Assembly: GCA_023853785.1 (NCBI GenBank)
Contig: JAJIRX010000966.1
Span: 1 to 49,039 of the forward strand
Length of the DNA: 49,039 nt
Source: Psilocybe azurescens
Lineage: Eukaryota > Basidiomycota > Agaricomycetes > Agaricales > Agrocybaceae
Direction: 5' to 3'
Shown here: piece after piece, positions 1 to 11,220 of the stretch
Position numbering within the stretch: position 1 is the first letter of the stretch
Layout: every line of letters starts with the position of its first letter
Made by a program: the position numbers and the translations under genes
Notes under the pieces: generated by a model
Seen by the model: only the letters and a program-made list of their open reading frames with translations
Database searches by the model: none
Told to the model about the DNA's origin: nothing

Positions 1-2046
1 ACAGAGATCCATCTGTTGTAAAAACATGCTCCATTGAGGCGGAAATTGAAACTCTTTCGTCGGCACCAAGCCGGCGCGCACTTCCGACTTTATGGGCGAT
101 GCAAGCAGGCCTTACTCAATGTACCCGTTCAATGATATGGCAAGTGGCAAGGATAATAGCCATAAATGTAACATGCACAGCACCATGGCATTCGTCCAGG
201 GACCTTCCCGTGCCCATAGTAAAAGGCAGAGAATGGACATCATACATGACTACTTTAAATTGCAATCTATCACAGGCCGGGGTGGTCTTTCAATTCGCGC
301 GCCTGAGGCACTGATTTAATAACCAACAGTAAACAGGCTTGAAGAACCTGGTGTAATGGTTCAGGGTTCGATGCTGCAACTGTTCGCCCCTCTCATCATT
401 ACATAAGAAAGGTACTATCTTCTCTCTTCCCCGTCATCTCTCGTAGTGGCAAGCATATCCAGGCGGCCTACCCTATTCTTTGTCCTGGAAGTTCTGGCCG
501 AAGAAAATTCCTAATTCCACAGCGCGTCAGCCGATGATATGGGCTTTCCGGTACCTCAATCGTGAGTGGTATCTTCAGCAATGCGTCTGCCATGTGTTGG
601 CGTTTTATAATCAAGTACCGGATGATTTCTTCGATGACGTTTCAAGTCTTACGATTCTATTATAAACCATATATAACAGCCCGTGTACTCGCTCTGGGAT
701 TGAAGATGCTCTATATTGACATTCAATCAGGAAAGCAGCTGAAAGTCTGAAACACGAAGTTAATACCACGAATGCACCCTTTATCCAAATACGGCAACAT
801 ATCAAAGCGTGGCGCGACATTCGCGTGGTAAAGTGGCCGCGAGTATGACTCTGCTGCGGACAGAGACAATTCACCGGTATCGAGGAATTGAGTTGTCAAC
901 TTGTTTCTATTTTTAGCCCAGTCGAAACCTATATAAAGGCCGACAAAGTCGTTGCAATTCCCTCTGAGGAGTTCTACATTGACATAGCTCACAATAGGCA
1001 GTTTGTGTGGAGCCACAAGGAGCCCCCGTGGCAAAATTTTGATGTGCGAGTCGGCCTGGTGGCTTCCTCGTGGCACCGTGACTCCACACAAACTGCCTAT
1101 TATTGGAAATTCCATCAGTGTACTACTACTAGTCTTGTATGTATATCATGTCACATTTACTTCATCATTGCAGTCCCTCATGGCGTTCAACCCATGTGAT
1201 CCGTATCAGCTAATTATGAACTAGCTTTGCAGTTGTACATGTGCTTTCATTTGAGCGAACTCCTCGGAATATCGTCCAATCTCCAACAAGAATACGTGCC
1301 ATCCTGGCCACGCTCAGAACATCTAGGTTAATCAATGGCGTCTACTCCTACTATGTTCCGTTTAGACTCTGCGGTGAATATATGTGCCCAAGACCCACCG
1401 GGAAGCAGAAAGGCCTGGTGGTCCAATGCTGTAGGCGCTTCTTCCAATTTTATGGCGTCAATCATGTCACAAGGTCTCTTAGCAAGTTGCCTTACTGGTG
1501 TAGTCAAGTATTTCAAGTTTCATGGGTATATTTGGCTGATCTCATTGGAAGATTTACCTATGCTTTATGCGAAATATGTGATTAAATAACAACTTGAAAA
1601 ATAGTAGAGCCAGGTAGACTGGTAAATATAGAAATTTTGTTCCCTGGGCAACTTGATAATCAGACCAGAACGTCAATCCCAACGTAAACACTCAAGTATG
1701 GCTCCTCAACCCGCGCAGCATCTGTCATCCTTGGAAATATTCCGGTACAGAGACAGGAGCAGCATGTATATCACCTATCACGGACTTCCTCATGAAGCTT
1801 CTCCCTATTATACTCCTCAATCCCACATACCTCGTTGCGGTACCGAACGCCGCTGAGTGTTGATCGACGTAAACCAGCGATTTATATCTTCGAGCCCCTG
1901 CTGTATTGCAATGGTGGTCTGGCAGCCTCGCTCCACATTAGGATACCTATCAATTCAGCCTATCAAACTCCACAGCGCGCTCAATTTAACTAGTACATCG
2001 AGTATCATACTCGAGACTTCGTGTCTCTCTACATTGCCCTCAAGTC
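1..2046. other. Gene-poor stretch
   Basis: I find no credible gene here. The open frames (for example around 1241-1589 on the plus strand and 723-1115 on the minus strand) overlap on both strands, lack recognisable domains and have no consistent splice structure. The only structured item is the hairpin at 993-1101. The last few hundred bases are the upstream region of the membrane-protein gene starting at 2047. Confidence 0.6.
993..1101. repeat. Short inverted repeat (24-bp arms, 61-bp loop)
   Basis: AATAGGCAGTTTGTGTGGAG begins at 993, and its reverse complement lies at 1078-1101. The 24-bp arms (993-1016 and 1078-1101) differ by one base. The 61-bp loop contains a weaker pair of GTGGC-type repeats. 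The structure could be the terminal repeats of a very small non-autonomous element or a transcribed hairpin. I see no obvious target-site duplication, so its nature is open. Confidence 0.75.
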
Positions 2047-3320
2047 ATGGTGGATCATCTACGCAGTGACGCCGCACAAATTGCAGGGCTATTTGTCGAA
2101 GCCATTCTCTATGGAATCTATCTCGTCTCTTTCGGATTCGTCCTCTTCTACACTCTCTGCGTAGGGTCACCAAGGCGCTGGGGCTGGCCTTCCGGCATTC
2201 GATTGGCGAGTTTTGTTGTAGCAATGATTTTAGTCATCAACTCGACAGTGAATCTGTCCTTGGGGCTAACGCGCATGATGCTGGTTTATATATACAAAGC
2301 TCATTCGAAGATACCAACATGGATTGATCTTGCCAAAGTATACCCGTCGTTTTCTCTTTCAATTTGATCGACACTAAATTAATGTTTCAGCCATATACTG
2401 TTGCCATACAGACGCTAATAGCTGATCTCTTCCTAGTATGGCACGCATTAATAAACCTTGTCGTACTTCTGACGGTGAATGTTTCCTTAGACGTACCGCT
2501 GCTGGGCCGTGTATGGCAATTCCTGGATAGTGGCCATATTTCCAATAGCACTGAGTGTTGGTAGCCTGGCCGTGTTCACCTGGATTATGGTGATACAAAC
2601 AGAAATTACCGACCAACTTGCCAGCACCCTGTCTCAGCAAGTAAACATTCTTTCAAACCAAGTGAAGGCCGCCCACTCGTTGGCTCCTCTTCGCAGCTCA
2701 ATTCACCCTCACGACTACCCTGAATGTTTATGCCACATGTAAGTCATCATAAATAGCTCTTGTCGATTTATTATTCTGAATTACTTTGGACCACAGCTTT
2801 AATCGTCTATCGCATAGCAAAAATTGACAGGGCAGCCACAAGACTCACTTCCACTCAATCATTTTCTGAGCGTCCTATAGGCCACCTGAAGAGACCAAGC
2901 CAATTCCAGCGGGTTATTCGGATAATCGTGGACTCGGCCATCATATATACAGCTACAAGTGTAATGACCTTTGCGACCTACAAGAGCAATGTGGAGTATA
3001 TCACTTCTGCGGTGGTATGTATGTTCGTTGCATATCTAGATCTTGAAGATCGTTTGACATTTTATTTTCAGGACATCATTGCCGTGGGTATAGCATTCAA
3101 TATGATTATAATACGTCTTGCGAGAGAAAGGTCTCGAGCACAGAAGGAGATGTCGAACGACAGAATAAGCACCTTGAAATTCGAACCACGTCCGCACCCG
3201 CGAACCAGCGAATCGGAACAGATAACGTCGTTGAACACCGTCCAATTCTCACCTAATTCAGATCTAGACACTTCATCGATAGTCATGAATTGTGGAAAAA
3301 AGAACATGTGTAAATTGTAA
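2047..3320 (+). CDS. Multi-pass membrane protein of a basidiomycete-expanded family
   Basis: The protein is about 350 residues with roughly seven hydrophobic segments, and of unknown function. It starts MVDHLRSDAAQ, followed by a first helix containing GIYLVSFGFVLF. Introns read at 2338-2390, 2436-2490, 2739-2796 and 3015-3071 (53-58 nt, phases consistent). They join LAK to PYTVAIQ, then to TYRCWAVYGNSW, and later YAT to SLIVYRIAKIDR. Those RCW-VYG-SW and LIVYRI blocks are hallmarks of this family, which is amplified in Agaricomycetes. The tail after about residue 300 is charged and probably cytoplasmic. Around 2641-2690 the frame changes from VNILSNQVK to one reading TRWLLFAAQFTL, and I find no splice pair that explains it, so either an indel or an unusual intron lies there. 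The gene at 15903-17195 belongs to the same broad family. A receptor-like role is often suggested but is not shown here. Confidence 0.75.
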
Positions 3321-3370
3321 TTTGTAGGGGCATTTAATTCATGAACGATGTTTAAAAAGAGTTTTCACGC

Positions 3371-5866
3371 CTATTCCGAGTAGCGGGTCCCGAAGACTCC
3401 CTCCTCTATTGCTTTGATTTCTATGTACGTCGCGGAGTTAGTTTCGAGTTTATAATACTGTTCGATGATTGCTATACTCACGAAGCGTCAAATGTGTGGA
3501 ATGGAATCTGCACAATGCAAGGTTTCCTGCAAGAAGAAAGGGAGATGATGGAATAAACCCACTTATCGGGCTTTAGAGTGAATAGACTTACCCATCATAT
3601 ACCACAATCCAGGCACACCAAGACCCTTCCAAGCACCGTTGAGCTCTCCTTCTTTGTCGAGGCCCCACACAGGTGTGCACTTCTTGGCGATCTCGTCCCC
3701 ACAGACCTTGACGATATGTTCTTTAGGGTCTCCTAGGCTGTCGTTGATCGATCAGAACAACATGAAGCAAGCTCAGAGTTGAAGGAGTGTTACCCAGTGG
3801 CGAATATGACCACATCGGCAGGCAACTCCGTTCCATTCTCAAATTTGATACCAGTCTCAGTAAAGCTGGAGATCTTGCTATCCGTTTTTAGCTTAATTTT
3901 GCCTTCTGCGATGAGTTTACTGCCTCCTGTGTCTATGTCACCAGGTATCATTTAATCGCGTCCATACACTGAATAGCAAGTGGTTTCGCCTCACTGAGGT
4001 AGGTAACCCCCGGCCTTGCTCCAAGCTAGAAGTCCAAAACCGGTGTCTAAGATTCCAAAGTTGGTACGGAAACCAACTTTATGCAAAGAGTCGAGGAGAT
4101 CCCTAAGCGCGAGGTCAAAACTTACACATAACGAGCCAAAAGCACCGGAGCATACTCTATCTAATTCTGCTATCTGCTTTGCCTGCCTTTGGTTGATGCC
4201 AACGGCCATATGGTGCGGGAAAGATGCATTCATGCGGTCCGTAATGTCGGCGGGAGGACTGCCTTCCCAATAACCCCTGAAAGAGAGTGGATATTAAAGA
4301 CGGTCCACGGAAGACACCGCTTTGGGAACGACCTTTCATAATCACCTCCCATCCCTTTTCCGTCGACATGATATAAGTGGAGCCACGCTGAAACATCGTT
4401 ACATCTGGCGTAACAGGGTCGGACTTTTGGGAGACGTTAATCAGGCTAGACACTACGTACCAATACCGTGTTGCTGGTAGTCCACCGCGATGTCGTGTGC
4501 TAAAATAAACGATTAAGCCAGCGATTTAAAAGTGACGGAAATAGGAAATGACCTGAAGTACAAGCCCCTACAATGACTACTTTCTTCCCTTCGTGATCCA
4601 AAGCGCGTTTGTGCTGACTTGAATGGAGAATCTGGCCTTTGAATGTATCCTGCGCATTGGTTTGAGCCCCAATAGATACTTCTATATACGAACCACGTAC
4701 CATTCCTGGATAGACCGGGGAGTTTGGAGTAAAGCCGCTCAATCCCGTGCAAAATACGATGTGGTTCACAACGAACTTCCTCTCCGTTCCATCTTGTCGT
4801 TTGATAGTGACTTTCCATTTACTAGTAGTTGGATCTTGAACTGTCTCCGTGATATTCGCCGATGTCCAAACGTTTAACTCAAGAGAATCGGCGTAGAATT
4901 CAAGCCAATTTGCAAGCTATTCGTTGTAGTTGACATGAGTTGGAATATAACCGTGTCAACGGACTGTCTGACCTTTTAGCAGGGGCGTACACGGGCCAAG
5001 ATGGAGGAAGCTACGAATGTTCTAGCGTTGGTAATGCGAAGAAGAAGTGTGCAAGAAATACTGACGGTATGAACGGCATGTGATCATACCCTGTTCAATG
5101 AAATTAATTCAAACCCACGACTTAGAGCGTAGACCACGAGGCACTCACATACGGGGTCGTGTAGACAAAGTGCTTCATATCGGTTTCGCCAGTTATCTCC
5201 GACTCTCGGGTTTCTCTCCACAATCAGCGACGGAACATCAAGCACCTTGAGTCTTGCTGCTACCTCCAATCCACTTTGCCCGCCTCCGATGATGAGAACA
5301 ACTGGATCCTTATCCAAGAACTCGATCTCGCGTTTCCGAGCTGTCTCCCACTTGCCGTGATTCGGCTCCATGTTCCTCAGAGGACCGGTCTTCTCCGGGA
5401 ATCCTGTCAAACTCTCCAGATTTGTGAACACCACATGAGCTTTCCACTCCCCATTGGCAGTAGGAACCAAGCGAGTAATACCCGACGCCTCACCAACTTC
5501 TGTTGCATAATCGAACATGAGGCTAATCCACAGCAAGTCTGGATAGGGTTGCTGCAATCCCACGTATTCTTCTCTGATCTTGAAATTGTGCAGTTTGCAG
5601 AGACTTAGACGGTCGTTGAGGAACCTCGCTATTCTTTCCTTGCCTGAGAAGGTTCGCAAATCCCAGGTGAGCGCGAGCATGTCGCGCCAGAATGCATCAG
5701 GGAGAAGAAGAGACAGAATGGCGTCGACATCGCCTGTAGTGGCGGCGGTTGAGAAAGAAGCTAGCCAGTCATTGGCAATCTTCCTTGCATCTATGTCAGG
5801 AGCGATTGACGTCACGCCAAGTCGATCGAGCGTTGGGAGCGGGGCGTGAGGGATGTCGGGCGCCAT
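3371..5866 (-). CDS. Flavin-containing monooxygenase with N-terminal NTF2-like domain
   Basis: This is a fungal FAD/NADP-dependent monooxygenase of about 600 residues, a family that oxidises soft nucleophiles; the substrate is not predictable. The start at 5866 gives MAPDIPHAPLPT. Residues of about 30-170 resemble an NTF2-like fold, followed by the FAD fingerprint GGGQSGLEVAARL and then GDNWRNRY. Exon 1 ends at 5149 in phase 1 and joins through a 58-nt intron to WYDHMPFIP. Later exons give LEFYADSLELNVW, CTGLSGFTPNSP, the second nucleotide-binding motif VIVGACTS-AHDIA, FQRGSTYIMS, NASFPHH, ATG-LGDP and the C-terminal VPGLWYMMGNLALCRFHS. The first intron, four further junctions (three in the middle, plus ATG-LGDP) and the last two fit canonical sites in phase. 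At least three middle junctions (near 5000, 4975 and 4275) miss frame by one base at C, A or G runs. It may be intact with sequence errors, or decaying. Confidence 0.82.
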
Positions 5867-6480
5867 TTTCCCTTGATTTGTTTCGAGTAGATATTTGAGA
5901 GAGAGAGAAAGAGAGAACCGTTCAAGGAACGTCTCTTTTATGTACCCTGAGAAGGCATGTGAGAATTCTTGCAAGTGTAATAAGCCTGGAGTTTTTTTGG
6001 AACGAGATATGTCAACTGATTTCTTATCTTCTACATCTACGTACACGTGATCGTGATCCCTAACCCTTTCCTTCGACAGTGAATCCCGCATTAAACTCCT
6101 CTCTTTCTTTATGCATCATACGCATCTGTAACCCAGTCTATCATTTAATCAATATATCGTGGTCTTATTATTTTCCGCGTGACTCTCACCGGGCCCTGTG
6201 ATGACAGGCTTTCACGTAGGAATGGTCTTTAGGCAAGCGCGCTTCCTCGGGATAGGGTACGTCGCCCCACTGCTCCCCATCTCCCCACTATATTGCCACT
6301 ACGCTGCCAAATACAGCATCAGTACGCATCATTTCTCCTATATATCATTTCTGACAGTAATGGAGTATATGACTACTCTTAGAGCGGCCATATACTTAGA
6401 ACGGATTCGGCATCCAGCGAAGGTGACGTGGTGGCTGATTCTAGCAAGAATCCTGTCACCTAGGTTTATCGTTATCTCTC
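5867..6480. other. Intergenic, divergent promoter region
   Basis: This is the space between the minus-strand monooxygenase and the plus-strand tyrosinase fragment. It contains a GA/CT-rich tract near 5895-5920, probably the monooxygenase leader. The expected copper-binding N-terminal part of a tyrosinase was looked for here in all frames and is absent. Nothing else is supported. Confidence 0.5.
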
Positions 6481-7068
6481 ATGTCGTTCTCCAAAGCGGC
6501 GGCTCACGCTACAATGCTCGAATGGAGTGTTCGAGTACAGTGCGAAGAAAATGAAATCGGGGGCAGTTTCACAGTCTACATTTTCCTCGCCAACGAGGTC
6601 CCTCCTAATCCTGATCAGTGGCTCTTCCACCCTACATTTGCGGGGACATTTGACGTCTTCGCCACTGAGCACCCAGAGCATTACAACAATCCTAGCGCAC
6701 ATGCGAACAATATCGTCAAGGGATTCGTTCACATCAATAGAAAATTCTTGGAGAGGTCAAGACAAACGTCTCTTGAACCCGATGTTGTGGTGCCCTATCT
6801 CAAGAAGCGGCTCAGCTGGGGTGTCACGAAGGCATGTTCTGATTAGTTTCACACGAAATCTCTGTCTCACGATGCCCATCGACTCCAGGCCAATGGAGAA
6901 GTTGTTCAACTCGAAAGGTTCACATCTCTCGAAGTAACTGTGTTGTGCACGCCTCTCGAACTTCCTGTCGGCGCGGATTACCCTATTGAAGGTGAACCGA
7001 AGATCTATCCCGACATTACGCGCGGTCGTGTTGGTGGTGACCGCAGTACCCCTGAGGGAACCCACTGA
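6481..7068 (+). CDS. Orphan tyrosinase C-terminal domain (no copper domain)
   Basis: The 176-residue product matches only the C-terminal lid domain of basidiomycete tyrosinases. Exon 1 (6481-6831) includes GSFTVYIFLANEVPPNPDQW, a GTFDVFA segment, GFVHINRKFLE and VVPYLKKRLSWGVTK. Exon 2 (6889-7068) reads ANGEVVQLERFTSLEVTV and ends PEGTH-stop. In full-length enzymes (about 550-600 residues) this domain follows the two-copper catalytic core and shields it until it is cleaved. No H-rich CuA or CuB sequence is present upstream, so this product cannot be a tyrosinase on its own. The 57-nt intron 6832-6888 starts GC rather than GT (AAG|GCATGT...CAG), and joins the two halves of the domain exactly where homologs continue. 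It could be a truncated pseudogene, or a free lid domain acting in trans, which is speculation. Confidence 0.72.
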
Positions 7069-7128
7069 GGCGCTTTATCGCTTTGATCGATAACATTCAA
7101 TTGAGAAGCATAGTAATAAGGAGTTCAT

Positions 7129-8583
7129 TCAGAATGTACTTATTAGATACGCCGGAGGAGCTTCCTCTGGAACCGAATAACCACTCGTAGCCACCATTTG
7201 AGGTTTTTGCGGACTACTGTTAATTACAGGACCCTGAGCTGGCATTGAGTCCGATGGAGGGGTAAACTCTCTTTTAGATCGACGGCCGGCCCAGACGGTC
7301 TTTTGTCTAAAATGAAAGGTGAGACGAATCGTTGACCCACGACCTCGGGGACCAGTGCAGTGATGCAGTTTCTCCCTCTCTGCCGTCGACCCTTCAACCA
7401 CTTAAAAATAAAGAGAACTGCAAATATCGCGAATAGTGTGCCACCGATAGAGGCCCCAACAACGGCACCCACTGAAGGACTGTTGCTGGACTCTGCCAGC
7501 CGGCCAGTTGGATTTGAACTCGGAAAGCCAGAGCTTGTAGATGGTAGCGACGTCGACGACTGGGCTGGTAGAAGGTTAGGCATCGTGGAAAGAGTAGAAA
7601 AGGATGGCTTATAAGTAAAGTAGTCTAGAATAAAAAATTGATTCGAAGTCGATTCGATTCGTATGACGAGTGTATGATCACCACGAGAGAGATTGTCCTG
7701 TGAGAAATAAAGGAAGTTTTCAGTGTCTCCGAAGTTTTCTTTGAACTCAGGAGACTGTGTAGTGACGTTATAGTTTCTTGAAAACGCGCTTCCATCGAGT
7801 GTATATGTCATGGATAGGGAGCCAAGGCTTCCCCAGAGAAAAATGCCGTAGACTGCGATGGAATTCCCTATATCGGACGACAATGAGAAAGAAGGGAGAA
7901 TTAAATGCGTAGACTAACAACTAACCAGAGAACCGAAAGGCAATGGAATCTCCAGGCATTGAGCTTCTGTGCGTGGCACCGCCAAGGGGGAAGCCAACGA
8001 GTATGACACCGGGATTGAACTGTTCTGTACTTCGTAACCAGCTACCAGAATACTGGACAGCAGAATCGTCGTCATCAGCGATGACAGTCTTCCCGGATAA
8101 GGGTGTATCTTGGCCGACTTCAATAAGAGCAAAATCAACGCCAACGGCTCCTACCAGACCATCTACTCTGAGGGTATGGGATCCCTCCTGTAATGTAGGG
8201 GATGTATACCATTGCATGTAACGTTGGGATATGGGATAAGTAAGACTGCTTGGCGATCCGTTGTCGATGTTAACATGGAAAGTCTGCGAAAAGGAAGGGG
8301 GAGGTGTGCTGCCAGTGATTGAGATGGATGTTCCTGTACCCCATGTGAGATTCAAGGAATTAATGGATTGTGTAACCCTACCTTGGAACGTCAGCGTGAA
8401 AGTGCCTGTCTGGGTACTATTCACTGTGAACTTGGCCCAGGTCTCTGATTTCAGATACCATTGAGTATCGACGCTGTGGCTCCACGTCCCTCCTGAGTAG
8501 AAAATACTACTATCTGTGTCATCAAGCATTAGCAGCAGTCTTGCAGACATGTTCACGATATAGAGAGAACGGAGGAAACGCAA
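7129..8583 (-). CDS. Single-pass membrane protein with two DDTD/YSG ectodomain modules
   Basis: This belongs to an uncharacterised Agaricomycete family with a repeated beta-rich ectodomain and one transmembrane helix. Exon 1 (8583-7926) contains LDDTDSSIFYSGGTWSH and later a second similar block, IADDDDSAVQYSGSWLRS, suggesting two related modules, possibly carbohydrate-binding-like. A 58-nt phase-1 intron (7868-7925) joins FRFSG to NSIAVYGIFLWGSLGS. The Ser/Thr/Pro-rich stalk is followed by the helix SVGAVVGASIGGTLFAIFAV and a KGRRQRGR stop-transfer signal. The C-terminal tail appears to switch to the frame ending EEAPPAYLISTF at 7129. I cannot place the last junction exactly (near 7270-7400), and an indel is possible there. 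The N-terminus is uncertain: Met at 8583 or 8550 gives only a weak signal peptide, and a short upstream exon may be missing. Confidence 0.62.
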
Positions 8584-9591
8584 GCAACAATTGTGTTTGT
8601 CCCGTACTATATCTCAGGGCTTAGGCGTCTAGAAGGTTAGCTCTCCTACATGCCCGGTACTCCAGTTGTCAAGCACTTGAACACAGAGTGATAGCCTAGA
8701 AATCGAATATGAAAGATAGAGACATCAAGTCGTATTTGGTTCAAATAAAGTCTGAAACTCCACCTGGATACCCGTCCTAGGGTTGCCTGAGAAAAGTCCT
8801 TGAGCTAAATTTGGAAAGGAGTGAATCAGACACTAACTCGTCATATCGCAAAATAAGTGCGGCTGGAAAATTCAATGTTTCCAGAGAGATAGTCTGAGAT
8901 AGTTCAGCAGTAGACTCGAACCCAGTCTACAAGGTAGAATATTCCCACTGACAATAACAAATATCTGAAAACATACCTGATGAGGCCGAGTGATGGCTTC
9001 CAAACGGGTGGGTACAGCTGTACAGCCCCAATCATCCAGATTGGCTGGGTCGAGACTATTCAGCAGTCGACATCACGGAGGGAGTTAATTCCGCTCAATG
9101 AAAAGATTTCCGAACCAAATTGATCCGAATCCACGTGCGACATAGCAGGCGCTAAACTCTCTTGTGATTTGGCGCCCTCGTAGCAGCCGGCATCGCTTCG
9201 TATATCAAAAATGAGCACCGTGTCGCGTTCTATCACTTTCAAACACTGATCTTCGTCCAATAACTATGCGTTTTAATATGCCTTAGATATTAATAATCGT
9301 ACGGATGTGTGCTTGCCTGAGAGTAAGTTAATTATGAAACAGCTACCTCAGCGGCGCGGGAGTCTACAAGTGGTCGCTAGGCGTCAACCCCGAGTGGCAG
9401 CACAGCCTCATGTCTAGTTTCAGTCGAATCTTCATGTGCGTAGACGAGAAGGGAGCCGACTACAGAGCCATATGCATGTCTTATTCTGGTTGGCTGACCG
9501 GGGTAGTAAGATCAGAACCTCAGACTGTGCCTCATCGTGTCGGTCCGGTCTTGTTGCAGATATTGTATTTATTTTGATAATCATTTATTCG
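8584..9591. other. Intergenic; no gene supported
   Basis: Small open frames (for example 9060-9260 minus and 9436-9618 plus) have no recognisable domain. A 7-bp stem with a GGGTTCG-type loop lies near 8905-8930 on the minus strand but lacks the rest of a tRNA. The left end of the inverted MFS copy lies at about 9592. Confidence 0.5.
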
Positions 9592-10431
9592 ATAGCGATG
9601 AAGTGTACAGCGGTATAAACAAAATGACTGTAGAATCCTAACGCTTGGCCGACAGTGATACCAATCTGGGTTACGTCAAGCGTGAGGAATCACAACAGGT
9701 TGGATAATTGGGTCAACATACGACGCCAAAGCGCACCGGACTCTTCAACAAAGATAAATCTCGTGGCCGCCAATATTGCCGAGGAAACTCGATGCTGGGC
9801 TTAAAGTAGTGACTCTTGGCTTGTGGCCCTGAACGGCAATCGCACACCATAGTCCGAATGTAAGCGCCCATATTCTGGTTCGCCTGTCAATTGATTGAGT
9901 TGAACATTTGTACTGCCCACTGACCCCGAGGGCCAGCGGAAACCTACATGTTCCAATAGATAACCCATCATAAATGGGAACAGATCCGCAAAAATAATTC
10001 CTGTGGCTAGACCTCTCCTTTCAATAAACTATTCTGGAAGCCATATCATAACGGGCGAATACAAAAGGCCTGCGCTGAAACCAAATACGAATCCCTGAAG
10101 GATAATAAATGATAGGTCTCATGTATTGCGACATGGAGCTTAGAAGTTTGTTGTATGGTAGCAGATGGGAGAAAACGAAATGAAAACGTACCTTCGTCGC
10201 GAAGCTAGACAGAAGTAGAGCGGCTATACAGATTCCGAGTCAAACCCACATCCCAAGTCTTGCACATTCTGGATATTTTTGATACACTAACACTGAGATC
10301 CTGCCAGTAACAAAGCTCGAAATACTATATTCCCAGGGACGCTGTGCCAATTGTCGATATAGCAGCCGATGAGGATCCAATTGCCTCGTCGTCATCAGGT
10401 GTCGGCTGACGTCCTCCAGCGCGAAACGCAT
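9592..10431 (-). pseudogene. Truncated inverted copy of the MFS transporter gene
   Basis: Read on the minus strand, this parallels the MFS gene at 33746-36099. The ATG at 10431 starts MRFALEDVSRH, matching MEFALEDINRH. The sequence then jumps directly to the segment equivalent to about 34247, so the N-terminal variable region and first helix are deleted. It then follows VYQKYPECARLGMW and the FGFSAGLLYSPVMIWLPE region. A shorter stretch equivalent to 34970-35150 ends at about 9592. In-frame stops and internal deletions rule out a full transporter. It belongs to the left arm of the large inverted duplication and lies immediately downstream of the fuller COG3 copy, as the right-arm MFS lies downstream of the COG3 remnant. 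Confidence 0.85.
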
Positions 10432-11060
10432 TACTGGACGAGGGGAACAAGGAGACTGTCGCTGTCGAATTGGGCGCCGTACAATCACTGAGAGCAACTC
10501 CTCCGGCTCGTGATCAGTCTTATTATACCTTTCCCAACGACATCAGCTACAAATCGATGTACCTCACGCACCAAAACTCTCCCAAACACCAATATTTCCT
10601 AAGTAGCTCTAGGTTATGTACGCACAACGTGCCTTGAAGATTCTGGAACGAGGTAGCAGAAATTCATTGTCAGAGCTTACTTAGCTACGAATGTCCATTG
10701 GCATTCGCCGCATTCAAATATAGCCCGCCAGGCCTTCCTTTTTCTATTTAAGCGAGAAGAACCATTGCATAGCGGACGACACGGCCGAAACCTAACAGAG
10801 CGCGTTCATGACGTTGAACATGTAGATTCTCCTCTCCTCTCCAAATGATTCATGACAGTACAATAAACCAGACTTAGGATCGCATACCACTTACTACTTG
10901 GTATTCACACGCGCACCTGCAAATTGGCAGTCGGCCTTTAAGAGCTCTAGTGTATTCACCTGACAGGCTGACTTCCAACGGTCGGCGCCGAATCCGATTG
11001 GCTATCATATGCTTAAAATACGCAGAATTGTTGGACCACAACAACAATTCCTCGAGGCGA
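10432..11060 (-). repeat. Duplicated COG3-MFS intergenic region (left arm)
   Basis: On the minus strand this aligns by eye with 33130-33745. Shared stretches include the TATTTTAAGCATA region near 11015, the AATCGGATTC-GCGCCGACC segment near 10990, ATGAACG-GCTCTGTTAGG near 10805, and GGTATAATAAGACTGA near 10530. It is the spacer between the COG3 stop and the MFS start in both arms and probably carries the MFS promoter. No gene lies in it. Confidence 0.8.
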
Positions 11061-11220
11061 TGTACTCGCAAAACACACAGAGAAGAACACCGTCGGCAGA
11101 GCATATAGATGTTTGATTTAATCAAGATCCAAAACAAAAAAAAAAACCAACAGCAAAAAGAAAGTGACAGAAAAGAAAGACACTCCTCAACAACGTCCAT
11201 AACCCAAACTCGACCCCGCC

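Noticed and set aside
3371..5866. Calling the monooxygenase a definite pseudogene
   Set aside because: Its broken junctions coincide with homopolymer runs and the same error type affects many other genes in the window.
8900..8932. tRNA-like T-arm (GGGTTCG loop with a 7-bp stem)
   Set aside because: No D-arm, anticodon arm or acceptor stem can be formed around it on either strand.
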